DNA from: an uncultured bacterium
GTDB taxonomy: Bacteria; Cyanobacteriota; Vampirovibrionia; Gastranaerophilales; Gastranaerophilaceae
Length of the DNA stretch: 64,000 nucleotides
Direction of reading: 5' to 3'
Assembly: GCA_902791985.1 (NCBI GenBank)
Contig: CADAYD010000004.1
Coordinates: 84,735-148,734 of the forward strand
Part shown: piece by piece, positions 44,145-52,698 of the stretch
Layout: the number at the start of each line of letters is the position of its first letter
How positions within the stretch are numbered: the stretch's first letter is position 1
Translations under genes and position numbers: made by a program
Notes under the pieces: generated by a model
Told to the model about the DNA's origin: nothing
The model's database searches: none
Seen by the model: the letters and a program-made list of their open reading frames with translations, nothing else

Positions 44145-44921
44145 GTGGGAATCGAATTTAATCCCTGGCGGCTGATTGTAGGTTCAGCAAAGCCGGCACA
44201 ATTGAATAACAGGAGTTCCGTACCTTTTGGAAACAGCGTAGGTAAAGACAGTTTTCAAAATAATTCTGTTGAACGGCTTTATGATGAAAAAACTATTAAT
44301 ACAATGATTGCACAGAATCCTGCATTAAAAGAAATTTTGGATAAAAATAAGTTGCCTGTGAAATTAAATATGGATGAGCTTATGGCTTTAAAACAAGGGC
44401 ATTGCAAAGATTGCACCGAAATTTGTGCAAAAATATACAAAGTTTTACCTACTGCGTTGAAAAGTCAAATAAATATTAAAGACCTAAAAGATGGCGCTAT
44501 GCTCCATGATTTTGGGAAGGTGCTTATTCCGGCTGAAATTCTTAATAAACATGGCAAATTAACCGAAGAAGAATACAAAACCATGCATCTTCATTCGGAA
44601 TTAGGCTATGAATTGTTGAAAAATTCCGGATTAAATGAAGAAGTTTTAGCGCTGGTTCGTTATCATCATGACAATGTAGAAAACAAGAATTTTGTGCCTG
44701 ATTTGAATATACAGGTTTTGAATTTGGCTGATAAATATTCTGCGCTGACTGAAAATCGTGTTTATAAGCAAGCTCTGACTCCTGAGCAAGCTTTGACGGT
44801 AATTTATGGGGATGTCAAAAAGGGTAACGTTCATCCGTTTTTATTTAAGGCTCTTGTTGAAGCTATTCAAGGTACACAACAAATAAAACCTTTAGAATTT
44901 GGAATTGTTATGCCGGTATAA
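44145..44921 (+). CDS. HD-domain protein with degenerate HD-GYP
   Basis: A 258-residue protein. The C-terminal 165 residues follow the HD-GYP layout: HDFGKVLIPAEILNKHGKLT keeps the His-Asp pair, then HSELGYELL and YHHDNV. The GYP triplet itself is lost (NVENKNF), so c-di-GMP hydrolysis is uncertain. The N-terminus has VPFGNS and Asn-rich sequence, like the FxG-type proteins. The start is GTG, with no clear ribosome-binding site. A TTTATATATA element lies about 45 bp upstream. Confidence 0.75.
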   Translation: MGIEFNPWRLIVGSAKPAQLNNRSSVPFGNSVGKDSFQNNSVERLYDEKTINTMIAQNPALKEILDKNKLPVKLNMDELMALKQGHCKDCTEICAKIYKVLPTALKSQINIKDLKDGAMLHDFGKVLIPAEILNKHGKLTEEEYKTMHLHSELGYELLKNSGLNEEVLALVRYHHDNVENKNFVPDLNIQVLNLADKYSALTENRVYKQALTPEQALTVIYGDVKKGNVHPFLFKALVEAIQGTQQIKPLEFGIVMPV

Positions 44922-44932
44922 ATTTCATACTA

Positions 44933-44960
44933 TTGACGAAGTCAACAAATATGATATGAT
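44933..44960 (+). promoter_or_regulatory. Promoter of the DUF4236 gene
   Basis: TTGACG (44933-44938), 16-bp spacer, TATGAT (44955-44960). Confidence 0.5.
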
Positions 44961-44983
44961 AAACTCAAAAAGGATTTTACTTT

Positions 44984-45190
44984 ATGGGTTTTTATTTTAA
45001 AAAAAGTATTAATTTGGGATTATTCAGAATAAATATTTCAAAATCCGGAATAGGGTTTTCGTTTGGAGTAAAAGGATGCAGAGTGTCCGTTGACCCCAAG
45101 GGAAGGACAACTTTAAACGCAGGTAAAGGCGGAATTCATTATACAAAAACTCTCAAAAAAGCATCTAAAAAGAAAACAGCTAAAGATTAG
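44984..45190 (+). CDS. DUF4236 small protein
   Basis: A 68-residue protein that matches the DUF4236 pattern from its first residues: GFYFKKSINLGLFRINISKSG, then GFSFGVKGCRVSVDPKGR and GGIHYT, ending in a Lys-rich tail. The family is widespread, small and of unknown function, often found as an N-terminal module of membrane or phage-linked proteins. AAAGGAT upstream. The following gene has its own predicted promoter. Confidence 0.8.
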   Translation: MGFYFKKSINLGLFRINISKSGIGFSFGVKGCRVSVDPKGRTTLNAGKGGIHYTKTLKKASKKKTAKD

Positions 45191-45210
45191 CAAAAAAATT
45201 TTTTCTATCG

Positions 45211-45219
45211 TGTTATAAA
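45211..45219 (+). promoter_or_regulatory. Extended -10 promoter, leaderless
   Basis: TGTTATAAA (45211-45219) ends six bases before ATG 45226. No Shine-Dalgarno is present. Confidence 0.5.
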
Positions 45220-45225
45220 ATTATT

Positions 45226-46005
45226 ATGAGAATTAGTGCTGTTCAAAATATTAAACACTATAATACAAGATTTACCGGTGCATCGTCACTAAATGCCGAT
45301 TTGATAAGTTATGAACCTCAGAATAAAAAACAGCCGGATAACGGGCTGCCTGAATGGTTTCGCAAAGGGGTGCTATTCGGATTAGTAACACTTGCAATTG
45401 CAAATGATCCTGCGACCGGCGAAATTTTTAAGTCAGAAACAGAAAAGCAAGAAGAAAAAGTTAAAAAGGAATATTTTGAATATGTTTCACAACTCGGAAT
45501 TTCTCCGATGGCTTATCATTTGAACCGATTTGTTGATGTTGATAACCCTTCTATAAAACATAATAATATGGGGGGGTATACTTTAACATTTAAATTGAGT
45601 GACGGAAAAATTTATAAATTTGATGTTAACAAACATCTGCATAATGATAGTGTTTTATATGGTTATTTTGAGCCAAAAAATCGTGAATTACTAAAATATA
45701 AAGCAGTATTTAATGAAAAAAATCCTGAGGAATTCACGGTTTATATAAGAGATAAAGAGCATACTACATATAAGTTTGGCAGAAAAGCAAACGGAGAGCT
45801 TTACAAAATTGAAAGCAAAAAGAAAATTGTTTTAAATAAGTACAATGCAAAAAAATACCAGCAACTTTTACAGGACATTGAAGATTTAGATAAATTTGAA
45901 TTTTTTACAAACAAAAATGATATGTGGCGAAAGTTAAATTTAATACTATTGTTTTTATTGACAGTAAACGAATATAATCATGATTTAAGAAGAAAAAATA
46001 AATAG
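45226..46005 (+). CDS. Unrecognised membrane protein with FxG-type N-terminus
   Basis: A 259-residue protein opening MRISAVQNIKHYNTRFTG, the same N-terminal style as the 21.5-23.2 kb genes. A membrane helix lies at about 47-62 (VLFGLVTLAIA), a charged soluble domain spans about 65-235, and a short hydrophobic C-terminal helix (LNLILLFLLTV) lies near the end. Function unknown. Predicted leaderless mRNA. Confidence 0.62.
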   Translation: MRISAVQNIKHYNTRFTGASSLNADLISYEPQNKKQPDNGLPEWFRKGVLFGLVTLAIANDPATGEIFKSETEKQEEKVKKEYFEYVSQLGISPMAYHLNRFVDVDNPSIKHNNMGGYTLTFKLSDGKIYKFDVNKHLHNDSVLYGYFEPKNRELLKYKAVFNEKNPEEFTVYIRDKEHTTYKFGRKANGELYKIESKKKIVLNKYNAKKYQQLLQDIEDLDKFEFFTNKNDMWRKLNLILLFLLTVNEYNHDLRRKNK

Positions 46006-46032
46006 GTTAATTTTTTAAAAATCAACCTATTT
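46000..46032. terminator. Bidirectional terminator before adhE end
   Basis: Arms 46000-46008 and 46024-46032 (AAATAGGTT), partly extended by A/T pairs. It serves both convergent genes. Confidence 0.7.
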
Positions 46033-46059
46033 ATATAAATTCAATTATTTTTTTCTAAT

Positions 46060-48756
46060 TTATTTAGAAGATTTTTTCTTTGATGACTTTGCAGGGTAGT
46101 AATTCCTTACAACGCCATTGAAAGCATCAATATAAATTTCTCTAATATCTTCCATCAAAGGATATGCAGGATTTGCACCTGTGCATTGGTCGTCGAATGC
46201 CAGTTCAACCATCTCATCAAGTTTTGAATAAAAATCATTTTCTGTTATACCAAAATCTTTAATGGAATTAGGTAATTTAATTGCTTTCATTAATTTATCT
46301 ATTGCTTGAATGTATAATTCAACTTTTTCATCCAAAGTTTTACCGCCCAAACCGATTTCATCAGCAATTTGAGCATATTTTTCTTTTGCATCAGGATATT
46401 TATATTGCGGGAAAGTTGCCTGCTTGTGCGGGTAATCAACCGCATTGTATTTAATAACCTGTCTGAATAACAGTGCGTTTGCTACACCGTGCGGGATGTG
46501 GAACATAGCACCGAGTTTGTGAGCCATAGAGTGGCATAAACCTAAGAATGAGTTAGCAAATGCCATACCTGCTATAGTTGCGGCATAGTGCATTTTCTCT
46601 CTTGCTTTAGGATTATTTGCTCCTTCCTTCCATGCAGGTTCTAAGTACTTGAATATCAATTTTATTGCTTCAAGCGCATTTGAATTGGTAAAGTTAGTTG
46701 CCATACAAGAGACATAAGCTTCTGTTGCGTGTACCAGTGCATCAATGCCCGAAGCAGATGTCAAACCTTTTGGCATACCGTCAACAAAATTCGGGTCAAT
46801 TATAGCCATATTAGGAGTCAAAGCATAGTCTGCTATCGCATATTTCATATGGGTTTCGTCATCTGTGATAATAGCAAACGGTGTTACTTCAGACCCGGTA
46901 CCTGATGTTGTCGGAATACAAACCATAGTTGCTTTTTTCCCTAAATCAGGGATTGCACAAATTCTTTTTCTTATATCCATAAACCTCATTGAAATGTCAC
47001 TAAAGTCGGTATCCGGCTGTTCATACATCAACCACATAATCTTAGCTGCATCCATTGGAGAGCCGCCGCCAAGTGCGATAAACACATCAGGTTCATATGG
47101 TTTAATTATTTCCATTGCCTGTTTGACGGTTGATAAAGTCGGATCAGGCTTAACATCAAAGAAGATTTCATGATCAATGCCAACTTCATCAAGTACACTG
47201 GTAATAGCATCAACAGCACCTGAATTAAATAAAAATCTGTCTGTTACAATAAATGCACGTTTTTTACCGGCCAGTTCGCGCAGAGCCAAATCAGTTGCTC
47301 CTCTTTTAAAATAAACTTTCGAAGGAACTTTGAACCACAACATATTTTCTCTCCTTTCAGCAACTGTTTTGTAGTTTAATAGGTTTTCTACCCCGATATT
47401 ACCTGAGATAGCGTTTTTGCCCCAAGAACCGCAGCCAAGTGACAGTGACGGTTCAAGTTTGAAGTTGTACAAATCTCCAATGGCCCCCTGAGATGACGGG
47501 CAGTTAATCATAACACGGCAAGCCGGCATGAGCTCTGCATATTTGTCAATCCTTTCCTGACTTCTGGCATCTGTATACAGAACGGCAGTGTGTCCTGCTC
47601 CGCCTTTTGAAACTAATTCATAAGCCATTTTTGAAGCCTGCTCATAATCTTTAGCCTTGTACATAGTTAAGATAGGTGATAATTTTTCTCTTGAGAACGG
47701 GTCATTCCAATCTACGGTTGGTCTTTCAACCAACAAAATTTTTGAATATTGTGGAATTTCAAATCCTGATAATTCGGCAATTTTGACCGCACTTTGACCG
47801 ACAATTAACGGGTTAGCAGAATTTCTTTTCGGGTCGATAAACGGTAGGTCTAACATTTTTTGCTGTTCGGTTTTTGATACCAAATATGCTCCTCTGTATT
47901 GAAATTCTTTTTTTACTTCTTCATAAACATCTTCAACAACAATTACTGATTGTTCGGATGCACAAATCATACCATTATCAAAAGTTTTTGACATAATAAT
48001 TGAAGAAACAGCCATTTTAATATCAGCAGTTTCGTCAATGACCGCAGAAGTGTTACCAGGTCCTACACCAAGAGCGGGATTGCCGGATGAATATGCTGCT
48101 TTAACCATTCCAGGACCGCCCGTTGCTAAAATGCAGGCAATATCAGGGTGCTGCATTAATTGACCTGAAAGTTCAACTGACGGAACATCAATCCAGCCGA
48201 TAATATCTTCCGGAGCACCCGCCTTTACAGCCGCATCTAATACAAGTTTAGCAGCTGCGATAGTTGATTTTGTTGCACGCGGATGCGGTGAAAATATTAT
48301 GGCGTTACGTGTTTTTAGTGCAATTAAAGACTTAAAAATAGCCGTTGATGTCGGATTTGTTGTCGGAATAATTCCGGCAATAATTCCAAGCGGTTCAGCC
48401 ACAATCTTTGTACCGTTTACTTTATCTTCACTGATAATACCGCAAGTTTTGGCATTCTTATGTTTATTGTAAATATATTCACAAGCATAGTGATTTTTTA
48501 TAATTTTATCTTCCAAAACTCCCATCCCGGTTTCTTCTACAGCCATATGCGCTAAAGGAATACGAGCTTTGTCGGCAGCTGTTGCTGCAGCCTTAAATAT
48601 TTTATCAACTTGCTCTTGAGTGTACGTTGAATAAATTTTTTGTGCTTTTTTTACTCGTTCAATTAGAAGTTCAAACTGTTCTGCATTGTCAACAACAGTT
48701 GATTTATTCAATGTTTTTTCAAGTTTTTCAACTGTTTTTTTATTTTTTGTAGTCAT
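46060..48756 (-). CDS. adhE: Bifunctional acetaldehyde-CoA/alcohol dehydrogenase
   Basis: Two-step reduction of acetyl-CoA to ethanol that recycles two NADH. 898 residues. The N-terminal half is a CoA-acylating aldehyde dehydrogenase ([15 protein letters not shown], nucleophile Cys in NGMICASEQ). The C-terminal half is an iron-dependent alcohol dehydrogenase ([43 protein letters not shown] with iron-binding His). AAGGAG precedes ATG. With ldh it marks mixed-acid or ethanol fermentation. A CRP/FNR- or Rex-like operator lies upstream. Confidence 0.96.
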   Translation of the reverse strand: MTTKNKKTVEKLEKTLNKSTVVDNAEQFELLIERVKKAQKIYSTYTQEQVDKIFKAAATAADKARIPLAHMAVEETGMGVLEDKIIKNHYACEYIYNKHKNAKTCGIISEDKVNGTKIVAEPLGIIAGIIPTTNPTSTAIFKSLIALKTRNAIIFSPHPRATKSTIAAAKLVLDAAVKAGAPEDIIGWIDVPSVELSGQLMQHPDIACILATGGPGMVKAAYSSGNPALGVGPGNTSAVIDETADIKMAVSSIIMSKTFDNGMICASEQSVIVVEDVYEEVKKEFQYRGAYLVSKTEQQKMLDLPFIDPKRNSANPLIVGQSAVKIAELSGFEIPQYSKILLVERPTVDWNDPFSREKLSPILTMYKAKDYEQASKMAYELVSKGGAGHTAVLYTDARSQERIDKYAELMPACRVMINCPSSQGAIGDLYNFKLEPSLSLGCGSWGKNAISGNIGVENLLNYKTVAERRENMLWFKVPSKVYFKRGATDLALRELAGKKRAFIVTDRFLFNSGAVDAITSVLDEVGIDHEIFFDVKPDPTLSTVKQAMEIIKPYEPDVFIALGGGSPMDAAKIMWLMYEQPDTDFSDISMRFMDIRKRICAIPDLGKKATMVCIPTTSGTGSEVTPFAIITDDETHMKYAIADYALTPNMAIIDPNFVDGMPKGLTSASGIDALVHATEAYVSCMATNFTNSNALEAIKLIFKYLEPAWKEGANNPKAREKMHYAATIAGMAFANSFLGLCHSMAHKLGAMFHIPHGVANALLFRQVIKYNAVDYPHKQATFPQYKYPDAKEKYAQIADEIGLGGKTLDEKVELYIQAIDKLMKAIKLPNSIKDFGITENDFYSKLDEMVELAFDDQCTGANPAYPLMEDIREIYIDAFNGVVRNYYPAKSSKKKSSK

Positions 48757-48775
48757 TTTATTCTCCTTTTATAAA

Positions 48776-48821
48776 ATAATAGCACATTTTTTTATTTTTA
48801 TTCGTGATTTTTTTCACGAAT
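48776..48821 (-). promoter_or_regulatory. adhE promoter with GTGA-N6-TCAC operator
   Basis: Perfect inverted repeat ATTCGTGA (48800-48807), six T, TCACGAAT (48814-48821). A -10-like TATTAT lies at 48781-48776 (minus), which predicts a start at 48769. The repeat is centred at -41.5, the position of class II CRP/FNR activator sites. The half-sites also fit Rex. Confidence 0.6.
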
Positions 48822-48880
48822 TACCATAATCATATTATAGATTAATAACATATGTTTATCAAGTATATTTTGGATAATTT

Positions 48881-49423
48881 TCATAAAACAGATTTCATTG
48901 CAAGAGCCATTAATATCACTCCGCCAAGAATATGCAGAAATTTCGGGCAAATATTTTTTATAAAATTTCCGCTCCAAAAGCCAAGTTGTGACATAATGCA
49001 CGAACCTGCCCCAATAATAATACACGCAAGCCATAATATTGAGTGTGTAAGTTTTAGATTAGCGCCTGAAATCAAAGCATCTATGCTGGTTGCAAACCCA
49101 AGACTTATCAGGCATTTTAGATCAAGACACTGAATTTTATCGCAAACATCACGTTTGAGGCTTTCCAGAATAAAATTCAAACCAAGTATAAAAAATATTG
49201 TAAAAACAAGCCATTTGGTATAGGGTACGACAAGATTGTAAATTTTATTTGTTGCGACATATCCGATAACCGGCATTAATCCTTGAAATAGTCCCATTAC
49301 GGCTGCTAATTTTAATGAGTTAATCCTGCGATTGGAATTGATTATGAGTCCTTGCGAGAATGAAACAATAAAACAATCCAATCCGAGAGCAAATGATAAT
49401 AATACCAAGTCTGTTATATCCAA
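48881..49423 (-). CDS. mntP: MntP-type manganese efflux protein
   Basis: A 180-residue, six-helix inner-membrane protein made of two homologous halves. The conserved acidic residues are in LGLDCFIVSFSQG (first half) and FATSIDALISG (second half), both diagnostic of MntP. It starts with TTG, preceded by GAGGTGG that lies within the end of the upstream gene, and overlaps that gene by ten bases, so the two are translationally linked. No yybP-ykoY manganese riboswitch is seen upstream. Confidence 0.88.
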   Translation of the reverse strand: MDITDLVLLSFALGLDCFIVSFSQGLIINSNRRINSLKLAAVMGLFQGLMPVIGYVATNKIYNLVVPYTKWLVFTIFFILGLNFILESLKRDVCDKIQCLDLKCLISLGFATSIDALISGANLKLTHSILWLACIIIGAGSCIMSQLGFWSGNFIKNICPKFLHILGGVILMALAMKSVL

Positions 49424-50748
49424 ATTTCCACCTCAAATAATCTGTGCCAAGGATAAGAATATTTTACCTTGTAATTAGTATTAAATAAATTAAAAATTAT
49501 CTGTTCATATTCTTTCATCAAAAGTGCCAACTCGTTTTCATCGGTTTTTTTAAGCATTTGGCGAACATTTGCCTGATAAGCCCAATCATCAAGAAAGCGT
49601 GTTATTTGTAGTTTTTTGAAATTTGCTTGGTTATATTTTTGTGCGCAGAATTTCATTTTTGCTCCGCAAATGAGGCTGCCGAGTGTGTTTGCTGTGGTGT
49701 TCCAAGCGCTGTAGCCATAAAAATATTTATCGTCAAATTTATTTTTTAATAATTCAGATACAAAATTGTTATCTGCTCCGTTTGCAAATCGAACATCTGC
49801 TATCATATAAGGTTTATTAGGAGTTTTAAACTCTCCGGCAAAACTTTTTGTATTTATCTTCATAACAATTTCGCCTTGATGTTCAATAAAATTATTGATA
49901 TACAAAATCAAATCAGCATCATCTTTATCTGTGCAAATTTCGCAGCCTGCAAGTTCAATTTGACTTTTAACGGACATTTCGACTGACACATCTTCATAGT
50001 TGGAGATTAAACTTTTAGAGTCAGGTTCTAAAAATATCGGATATATTTTGAAAGTTTTGTTTATGCTTTTTGAAAGCAGGCTTAGCGGAATTTCGTCAGC
50101 ACCGGTTTTTGTATATGCTCCGAGCGCTTCAAGTTCTTGTGCTTCTTTGACATTTAATCCATACTGTGCGCAATCGTCTTTTGTGAATACTAAAAATTCA
50201 AAAACATCTTCTTTTTGCCATTCTAAATAAATTTTATTAACTTCAAAATTTCGTTTTCTGGTTTCTAAGTAATCGGTTAAAATTTCTTGTGGCACATCAG
50301 TATTGGCGCATCCTGTTTTGTGCAGATTATACGAATATTCAAAAATTTTTTTACCATATTGAGCCCAGTATTCTTTTTCTTCTTCATTGTAATTATTGTT
50401 TGAAATTCGCATAATACTTGAAAATGCAAAAATTTTAGCGTTTTTTGTTTTAAGAATTTCTTTCAGTTTATCAAGTCGCAATTTGAGTTCTTCCAGCGTT
50501 TCGTTTCCTCTGCGAGAGGGGATAAGTCCGCCATAAATGAGGGTATCTAGTGAAAGAATAATTGTATCCTGAGCGGGGAGATTTTCAAGCCATTCAAATA
50601 ATCCGTCAATATTCGCAGGGTGAGTTAAATCTCCAAGTAATTTACGTTGAGGGATTGAAAATTCAATATTGCCATCAATATTTGAGAGTATTTGCGGTAG
50701 AGTATAGCAAACCGGTCTGTTATCAATAGGTAAAAACGCAATTTTCAT
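49414..50748 (-). CDS. DUF4127 family protein
   Basis: A 444-residue protein that matches the DUF4127 family: opening FLPIDNRPVCYTLP, then SLDTLIYGGLIPSRRG, SSIMRISNNN and YMIADVRFANGAD. The family is uncharacterised, and the Asp/Arg-rich opening suggests an enzyme. It is co-transcribed with mntP through a ten-base overlap. There is no Shine-Dalgarno; a TAAAAT ends eight bases before the ATG, so a very short leader is likely. Confidence 0.82.
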   Translation of the reverse strand: MKIAFLPIDNRPVCYTLPQILSNIDGNIEFSIPQRKLLGDLTHPANIDGLFEWLENLPAQDTIILSLDTLIYGGLIPSRRGNETLEELKLRLDKLKEILKTKNAKIFAFSSIMRISNNNYNEEEKEYWAQYGKKIFEYSYNLHKTGCANTDVPQEILTDYLETRKRNFEVNKIYLEWQKEDVFEFLVFTKDDCAQYGLNVKEAQELEALGAYTKTGADEIPLSLLSKSINKTFKIYPIFLEPDSKSLISNYEDVSVEMSVKSQIELAGCEICTDKDDADLILYINNFIEHQGEIVMKINTKSFAGEFKTPNKPYMIADVRFANGADNNFVSELLKNKFDDKYFYGYSAWNTTANTLGSLICGAKMKFCAQKYNQANFKKLQITRFLDDWAYQANVRQMLKKTDENELALLMKEYEQIIFNLFNTNYKVKYSYPWHRLFEVEIWI

Positions 50749-50847
50749 ACTATGATTTTAGCTTAAATCGAAAATATAGCAAAATTGTAACAAGGTCAGT
50801 GATGATTTAAAAATTTTGTATAGGCTGTTCACGGGCATAGCAAAAAC

Positions 50848-50875
50848 TTGACAACGGATATTTATAATATAGAAT
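50848..50875 (+). promoter_or_regulatory. tRNA-Ser promoter
   Basis: TTGACA (50848-50853), 16-bp spacer, TAGAAT (50870-50875), 26 bp before the tRNA. Confidence 0.65.
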
Positions 50876-50900
50876 AGAACTACACGAAACAACAAGTTTT

Positions 50901-50990
50901 GGAGGAGTGCCAGAGCGGTTGATCGGAGCAGTCTTGAAAACTGTCGAACGTGCAAGCGTTCCGTGGGTTCGAATCCCACCTCCTCCTCCA
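50901..50990 (+). tRNA. tRNA-Ser (anticodon TGA)
   Basis: Full cloverleaf: acceptor GGAGGAG pairs with CTCCTCC, D arm with GAGCGGTTGA, anticodon loop CTTGAAA (TGA), long variable arm with a GAACG/CGTTC stem typical of serine tRNAs, T loop TTCGAAT, and encoded CCA at 50988-50990. The discriminator base reads T, whereas bacterial tRNA-Ser usually has G. It has its own promoter and terminator. Its 3' end is repeated 1.57 kb downstream. Confidence 0.95.
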
Positions 50991-51000
50991 TTTTAAAGAG

Positions 51001-51025
51001 AACACCCGAAAGGGTGTTTTTTTAT
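51001..51025 (+). terminator. tRNA-Ser terminator
   Basis: Stem AACACCC (51001-51007), GAAA loop, GGGTGTT (51012-51018), T-run. Confidence 0.88.
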
Positions 51026-51373
51026 TGAGAGAGGTGAGGATGAGAATATATTTTTTCAGGACATTTGGTCGGAAGGCTTTCAAGTCGTTGCGAGCCTGTG
51101 AAGGCGAAGCAATCCAGCTTTTGCCAATTATTAAAGGTCGGAAATTGATAGAGTCAAAAAGTCCGAAATGTCCGGTTTTGATAACAAAAATGTCCGTTTT
51201 TTTGCACATTTTGTCACAATATTGCACTCAAAAGTAGGGTTGACTTTAGTTATTTGGTAGACTGAAGTCTACCCTACCTGCTTGACTCAAATGCCGATTA
51301 AATCTAAATCCCACCAAAGAGCAAAATTAGGTAATTTGAAAAGTCGAGTTTGGTTTTAACCGAACCAATAAAA
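51026..51373. other. Non-coding stretch with dispersed-repeat pieces
   Basis: Holds a GCGAGCCTGTGAAGGCGAAG repeat-like segment near 51090, of a type common in bacterial dispersed repeats. It also holds a nested hairpin near 51234-51279, with inner arms GGTAGACT (51256-51263) and AGTCTACC (51266-51273) and outer arms GTAGGGT/ACCCTAC. I do not support any protein here. Confidence 0.45.
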
Positions 51374-51380
51374 TTTAAAA

Positions 51381-51401
51381 GGTGCGTCAAAACGACGCAC
51401 C
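51381..51401 (-). terminator. Terminator of the 173-residue protein gene
   Basis: Arms GGTGCGTC (51381-51388) and GACGCACC (51394-51401). On the minus strand it is followed by a T-rich tract. Confidence 0.75.
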
Positions 51402-51418
51402 CTCATAATCTAATTAAT

Positions 51419-51940
51419 TTAATCAGTAATTTCTGGTAATAATTCTGGCCCGTCATCTGTTTCTACTGTTACTATTTCCACTTTTCGCTCCGGCACATCA
51501 AAGAGTTTATTGTTTATACATAATCTATATAACCCTGTTTTTGAATCTTGAACAACACTTAAGCCACAGCCTACCATTTCTGAAAAATCTTTCATCTGAG
51601 CGATTCTTTCCTGTATTCTTAAATTATACATTTTATTTTGCTCTTGAGTTCCATTTGGTTTTAAATTATTTTTTTGTACTCCATTTAGTTCCTGTACTGC
51701 TTCGACTAATTTATCAAGATAATATTTTGTTTTTTTTGATTGTGAAGTATTCAACTTACTTAGAATTTCTTCTTTAAACATTTCTGTTTTAACTTTTGCA
51801 TCTGATGGCTCTTTATCAGAACTATAACTACGCTCTGCAAATTCAAGTATATGATTCAATTGTGTTGAACTTTGTTCATTTTTTACTTCTATTTTCTCAA
51901 TATTTTTTTGATGTATTCCATTAATACCATCTAATGCCAT
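51419..51940 (-). CDS. Unrecognised helical protein in the tRNA-Ser segment
   Basis: A 173-residue charged, mostly helical protein with a beta-like C-terminus (SVVQDSKTGLYRLCINN, then VEIVTVETDDGPELLPE). No family is recognised. ATG 51940 lies seven bases from AAAGGAG; an ATG two codons upstream is too close. It is divergent from the XRE gene across a shared operator-like region, so it is a candidate target of that regulator. Confidence 0.6.
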   Translation of the reverse strand: MALDGINGIHQKNIEKIEVKNEQSSTQLNHILEFAERSYSSDKEPSDAKVKTEMFKEEILSKLNTSQSKKTKYYLDKLVEAVQELNGVQKNNLKPNGTQEQNKMYNLRIQERIAQMKDFSEMVGCGLSVVQDSKTGLYRLCINNKLFDVPERKVEIVTVETDDGPELLPEITD

Positions 51941-51985
51941 AATCATTCTCCTTTCGCTAGATTAGGTAGTACAAAATCTATTCAA

Positions 51986-52061
51986 AATAGATATATTCTA
52001 TTATAACGTATATTTGTTTTATTTTCAATAGGTTTATTCTATGTAAAACATATATTACGAT
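51986..52061. promoter_or_regulatory. Shared operator region between divergent genes
   Basis: Contains AATAGA-N5-TCTATT (51986-52002) and two related sites, TTCTATTATAACGTATATT (near 51996-52014) and TTCTATGTAAAACATATATT (near 52037-52056). These repeats probably bind the XRE regulator. A TACGAT (52056-52061) would give a start exactly at the ATG at 52068. Confidence 0.45.
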
Positions 52062-52067
52062 ATCATT

Positions 52068-52376
52068 ATGAACATTAAACAATCTTTAGGTAAAAAAATT
52101 AAAGAAAAAAGGTTATCTCAACATTTAACTCAAGAAGAATTAGCAGAAAAAATAGGTATATCTCCTAAAAGTTTGAGTCAAATTGAATTGGGTAACAATT
52201 TTATTTCAGCCGATAATTTAGAACAAATATGTTCAGCACTTAATGTTCAAGCAAAAAATCTATTTGATTTTGAAGATGAAAATTCAAAAGAAAAAATTGA
52301 TTATGTTATAAATAAATTGAAACACAGTCAATCACTGTTGAATAAAGTTTATCAAATTATATCTATTATTGAATAA
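52068..52376 (+). CDS. XRE-family HTH regulator
   Basis: A 102-residue protein. N-terminal Cro/CI helix-turn-helix (about 7-62, LTQEELAEKIGISPKSLSQIELGNN) with the conserved C-terminal turn (LNVQAKNLFDF), then a helical tail (about 70-102) likely for dimerisation. No Shine-Dalgarno. A phage-immunity-like arrangement: repressor gene, operators and a divergent gene, within the tRNA-Ser repeat segment. Confidence 0.85.
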   Translation: MNIKQSLGKKIKEKRLSQHLTQEELAEKIGISPKSLSQIELGNNFISADNLEQICSALNVQAKNLFDFEDENSKEKIDYVINKLKHSQSLLNKVYQIISIIE

Positions 52377-52383
52377 TCAAGTC

Positions 52384-52450
52384 GTAGGTTGGGCATACTT
52401 GCCCAACAATAACTTTTGAGTTTGTAGGTTGGGTGAAACCCAACAATAAC
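52384..52450. repeat. Two tandem GTAGGTTGGG hairpins
   Basis: TTGGGCA (52389-52395) with TGCCCAA (52400-52406), and TTGGGT (52429-52434) with ACCCAA (52438-52443). Both lie inside the directly repeated frame GTAGGTTGGG...CCCAACAATAAC. REP-type palindromes. Confidence 0.65.
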
Positions 52451-52558
52451 AAGTTTTTTATATTAATAATTGTCAAAATATATGTTCTGTTTTCTCAAAC
52501 CGACTGTTATTTTACGTCGATGGCGAGCGAAGTGACAGAATCCCACCTCCTCCTAATA

Positions 52559-52592
52559 AAAAGCAGATAGAATTTTCCCTTATCTGCTTTTC
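52559..52592. terminator. Hairpin terminator right of the tRNA-Ser repeat
   Basis: AAAAGCAGATA (52559-52569) with TATCTGCTTTT (52581-52591), followed by further T. It begins five bases after the 17-bp tRNA repeat. Confidence 0.75.
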
Positions 52593-52698
52593 ATTTTGTG
52601 TCGTTAATTTGGTGCGAAACATCGCATCCTACAGATTAGCAAAAAATTTTATTTCCGGTTTTAGAATATATGTACACAATAAAAAGGAGAAAAGTATA

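Larger units (their letters stand above)
50971..52554 (+). mobile_element. Candidate integration scar at tRNA-Ser
   Basis: The 17-bp sequence GAATCCCACCTCCTCCT at the 3' end of the tRNA (50971-50987) recurs exactly at 52538-52554 in direct orientation. This is the arrangement left by site-specific integration into a tRNA gene. The enclosed segment has a XRE regulator, a divergent unknown gene and REP-like hairpins, but no integrase. It could be a remnant or a minimal element mobilised in trans. The repeat sits in CT-rich sequence, so chance or repeat origin is not excluded. Confidence 0.45.

Noticed and set aside
49424..49460. Manganese riboswitch (yybP-ykoY) for mntP
   Set aside because: mntP starts inside the preceding gene, so there is no room for a riboswitch, and none was seen before the DUF4127 gene.
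50950..51237. 95-codon frame starting inside tRNA-Ser
   Set aside because: Runs through the tRNA 3' end, its terminator and a dispersed repeat; composition is not protein-like.
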